Source: Bacteroidota bacterium (lineage in GTDB: Bacteria > Bacteroidota > Bacteroidia > Chitinophagales > Chitinophagaceae). Taken from it: a stretch of DNA of 25,146 nt. Below the pieces are notes generated by a model, which ran no database searches, was not told the DNA's origin, and worked only from the letters and a program-made list of their open reading frames with translations. Where the stretch lies: NCBI GenBank assembly GCA_023412975.1, contig JAEZRB010000308.1, forward strand, positions 1-25,146, in the 5' to 3' direction. The position numbers were made by a program, and so were the translations under genes. This document shows positions 23,593 through 25,146 of this stretch, piece by piece (position 1 is the stretch's first letter; each line of letters starts with the position of its first letter).

Positions 23593-24993
23593 ATGACAAA
23601 CTCTTACCAGGATCTCGTCCAGCAGACCTTTAACTTTCCCCAGGAAGGTTTTGAAGTGAAGAATGGCTACCTGCAATACAACGGGGTAGACATTAAAGGC
23701 CTGATCGACAAATACGGTACCCCGTTAAAGATCAGTTTTCTTCCCAAGATCAGCATGCAGATACAGAAGGCCAAAACGATGTTTGCCAACGCATTTAAAA
23801 AACATAAATACGAAGGAAAATATTTTTATTGCTACTGTACCAAGAGTTCGCATTTTTCTTTCGTGGTTGAACAGGCGCTTAAAAACGAGATCCATCTTGA
23901 AACTTCTTATGCCTACGATATCGATATTATCAAGAAATTGTATGAAAGTAAGAAGATCACCAAGGACATTCATATCGTATGTAATGGTTATAAGCAAAAG
24001 GAATATACCCGTCGTATTGCCAGCCTGATCAACAGTGGCTTTTCGAATGTGATCCCCGTCCTGGACAATAAAGAAGAATTAAAAGAGTACGCTAAAACCG
24101 TAAGGGTGCCTTTCAAACTGGGTATCCGGGTAGCCGCAGAAGAAGAGCCTAGTTTCCCGTTTTATACTTCCCGGCTGGGTATCCGCGCCAAAGACATCCT
24201 TGAATTTTATGTCGACAGGATTGAAGGTTACGAAAGCAAGTTCCAGTTGAAAATGCTGCATATTTTCCTAAACAAAGGTATCAAGGATGATATCTATTAC
24301 TGGAGCGAACTGAATAAGATCATCAATCTTTATTGCCAGTTGAAAAAGATCTGCCCCGAACTGGATTCTATCAATATCGGTGGCGGGTTCCCGATCAAGC
24401 ACTCTCTGGGATTTGAATATGACTACCAGTTTATGATCAACGAGATTGTTCGCAATATAAAAGTGGCGTGTAAAAAAGCGAAAGTGCCCATGCCCAATAT
24501 CTTCACCGAGTTTGGAAGCTTTACAGTTGGTGAAAGCATGGCGCATATCTATAGTGTGATCGGGGAGAAAGTGCAGAACGATCGCGAAACCTGGTACATG
24601 ATCGACTCATCATTTATCACAACCTTACCCGATACCTGGGGGATTGGTGAAAAATTCCTGATGCTGCCAGTCAATAAGTGGGACCAGGACTACCAGCGTG
24701 TTGTGTTGGGTGGCATCACCTGCGACAGCCATGACTACTACGACTCAGAAGAACATATCAACGAGGTATTTCTTCCGAAAATAAATAACGGCGAACCTCT
24801 TTACGTCGGGTTCTTTCATACCGGCGCCTACCAGGACCAGATCAGCGGTTATGGTGGCATTAAGCACTGCCTGATACCATCACCCAAACATGTGTTGCTG
24901 GATTATGACCGCAATGGTAAAATCGTGGACTGGTTATACGCCAAACAGCAAACGGCGCAGAGCATGCTTAAGATTTTAGGATACGGGAAGTGA
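23593..24993 (+). CDS. speA: Arginine decarboxylase, Bacteroidota fold III type
   Basis: The 466-residue protein resembles the short arginine decarboxylases of Bacteroidota, PLP enzymes of the alanine racemase/ornithine decarboxylase fold that turn arginine into agmatine for polyamine synthesis. The PLP lysine is probably Lys84 in YFYCYCTKSSHF, which replaces the YAVKAN motif of classical members. The phosphate-binding glycines are 263-265 in NIGGGFPI. TEFGSFTVGES and CDSHDYYD around Cys377 correspond to the substrate-side motifs, and TGAYQDQ near 410 is the closing motif. It lacks the long insert of E. coli SpeA. No agmatinase or agmatine deiminase gene is nearby unless the ureohydrolase at the far left acts on agmatine, which its motifs do not favour. 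Substrate preference rests on similarity. Confidence 0.85.
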   Translation: MTNSYQDLVQQTFNFPQEGFEVKNGYLQYNGVDIKGLIDKYGTPLKISFLPKISMQIQKAKTMFANAFKKHKYEGKYFYCYCTKSSHFSFVVEQALKNEIHLETSYAYDIDIIKKLYESKKITKDIHIVCNGYKQKEYTRRIASLINSGFSNVIPVLDNKEELKEYAKTVRVPFKLGIRVAAEEEPSFPFYTSRLGIRAKDILEFYVDRIEGYESKFQLKMLHIFLNKGIKDDIYYWSELNKIINLYCQLKKICPELDSINIGGGFPIKHSLGFEYDYQFMINEIVRNIKVACKKAKVPMPNIFTEFGSFTVGESMAHIYSVIGEKVQNDRETWYMIDSSFITTLPDTWGIGEKFLMLPVNKWDQDYQRVVLGGITCDSHDYYDSEEHINEVFLPKINNGEPLYVGFFHTGAYQDQISGYGGIKHCLIPSPKHVLLDYDRNGKIVDWLYAKQQTAQSMLKILGYGK

Positions 24994-25025
24994 TTTCATT
25001 ATGGAATTAGGGATTAGTGATCATT

Positions 25026-25146
25026 ATTGTCCGGGGAACTCTGGAGTACTATAAACCACGGCGGGCACGGTGAGCACAGCGAAAGCCGTTTTCGTGATAA
25101 AATCTGCTACGTAGAACAGGACCTGATGCGAATACTTCGCTGTGTC
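25026..25146 (+). repeat. Partial dispersed repeat, copy C (left half)
   Basis: This matches the reverse complement of the right side of copy B, including the 32-base identical run at 25036-25067 and the GATGCGAATAC block near 25126. It stops at the window edge in the middle of the element, at CGCTGTGTC, the same place where copy A begins. The rest of the element would lie beyond the window. Confidence 0.85.

Noticed and set aside
1..25146. Circular plasmid or element closed through the edge repeats
   Set aside because: thrS, infC, rpmI and rplT are core chromosomal genes, no replication or transfer gene is visible, and a multi-copy repeat at both edges is explained more simply by an assembly break.

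Overview
The window looks like a chromosomal segment of a Bacteroidota bacterium, most likely close to the Chitinophagaceae. The grounds are a Por/type IX secretion C-terminal sorting domain, several promoters of the Bacteroidota form (TTTG, about 19 bp, TAnnTTTG), start codons with little or no Shine-Dalgarno sequence, a fold III arginine decarboxylase of the Bacteroidota kind, and many secreted or lipid-anchored proteins of unknown function. No rRNA, tRNA, CRISPR array, transposase or phage gene was found. Thr-tRNA synthetase, IF3, L35 and L20 mark it as core chromosome rather than plasmid.

Left part (1-6165): a partial dispersed repeat at the very edge, then a formimidoylglutamase-like ureohydrolase on the plus strand. 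A minus-strand accessory stretch follows. In transcription order it holds a 5'-truncated RHS/YD-repeat protein with an AT-rich, glycine-rich tip, a small AT-rich lipoprotein 18 bp behind it (a possible immunity partner), then a secreted protein with a glycine zipper and, 11 bp later, a very small T9SS cargo protein.

Middle (6166-14993): on the minus strand lie a TPR protein and an outer-membrane patatin-like phospholipase fused to a beta-barrel, then an intergenic stretch with a complete copy of the dispersed repeat between 19-bp inverted repeats. Next comes an ABC-F ATPase followed by a two-BON lipoprotein and a BON-like/SH3b protein. On the plus strand are a membrane-anchored DUF3347-like protein and a DUF1801 protein.

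Right part (14994-25146): two tandem secreted paralogues on the minus strand are divergent from a translation cluster on the plus strand. The cluster is thrS and infC, then a large metzincin-like secreted zinc protease with its own unit, then rpmI and rplT. rpmI-rplT has an excellent Bacteroidota promoter and a leader of about 115 nt that can fold, a candidate for ribosomal-protein autoregulation. thrS also has a clear promoter and a terminator-like hairpin in its leader. The last gene is speA-like arginine decarboxylase. The window ends inside another copy of the dispersed repeat that opens it, so both edges sit in the same multi-copy element.

Most likely to reward follow-up are the RHS tip plus lipoprotein pair, the dispersed repeat with a conserved 28-codon frame, the leaders of thrS and rpmI, and the unnamed C-terminal domain shared by the two tandem secreted proteins.
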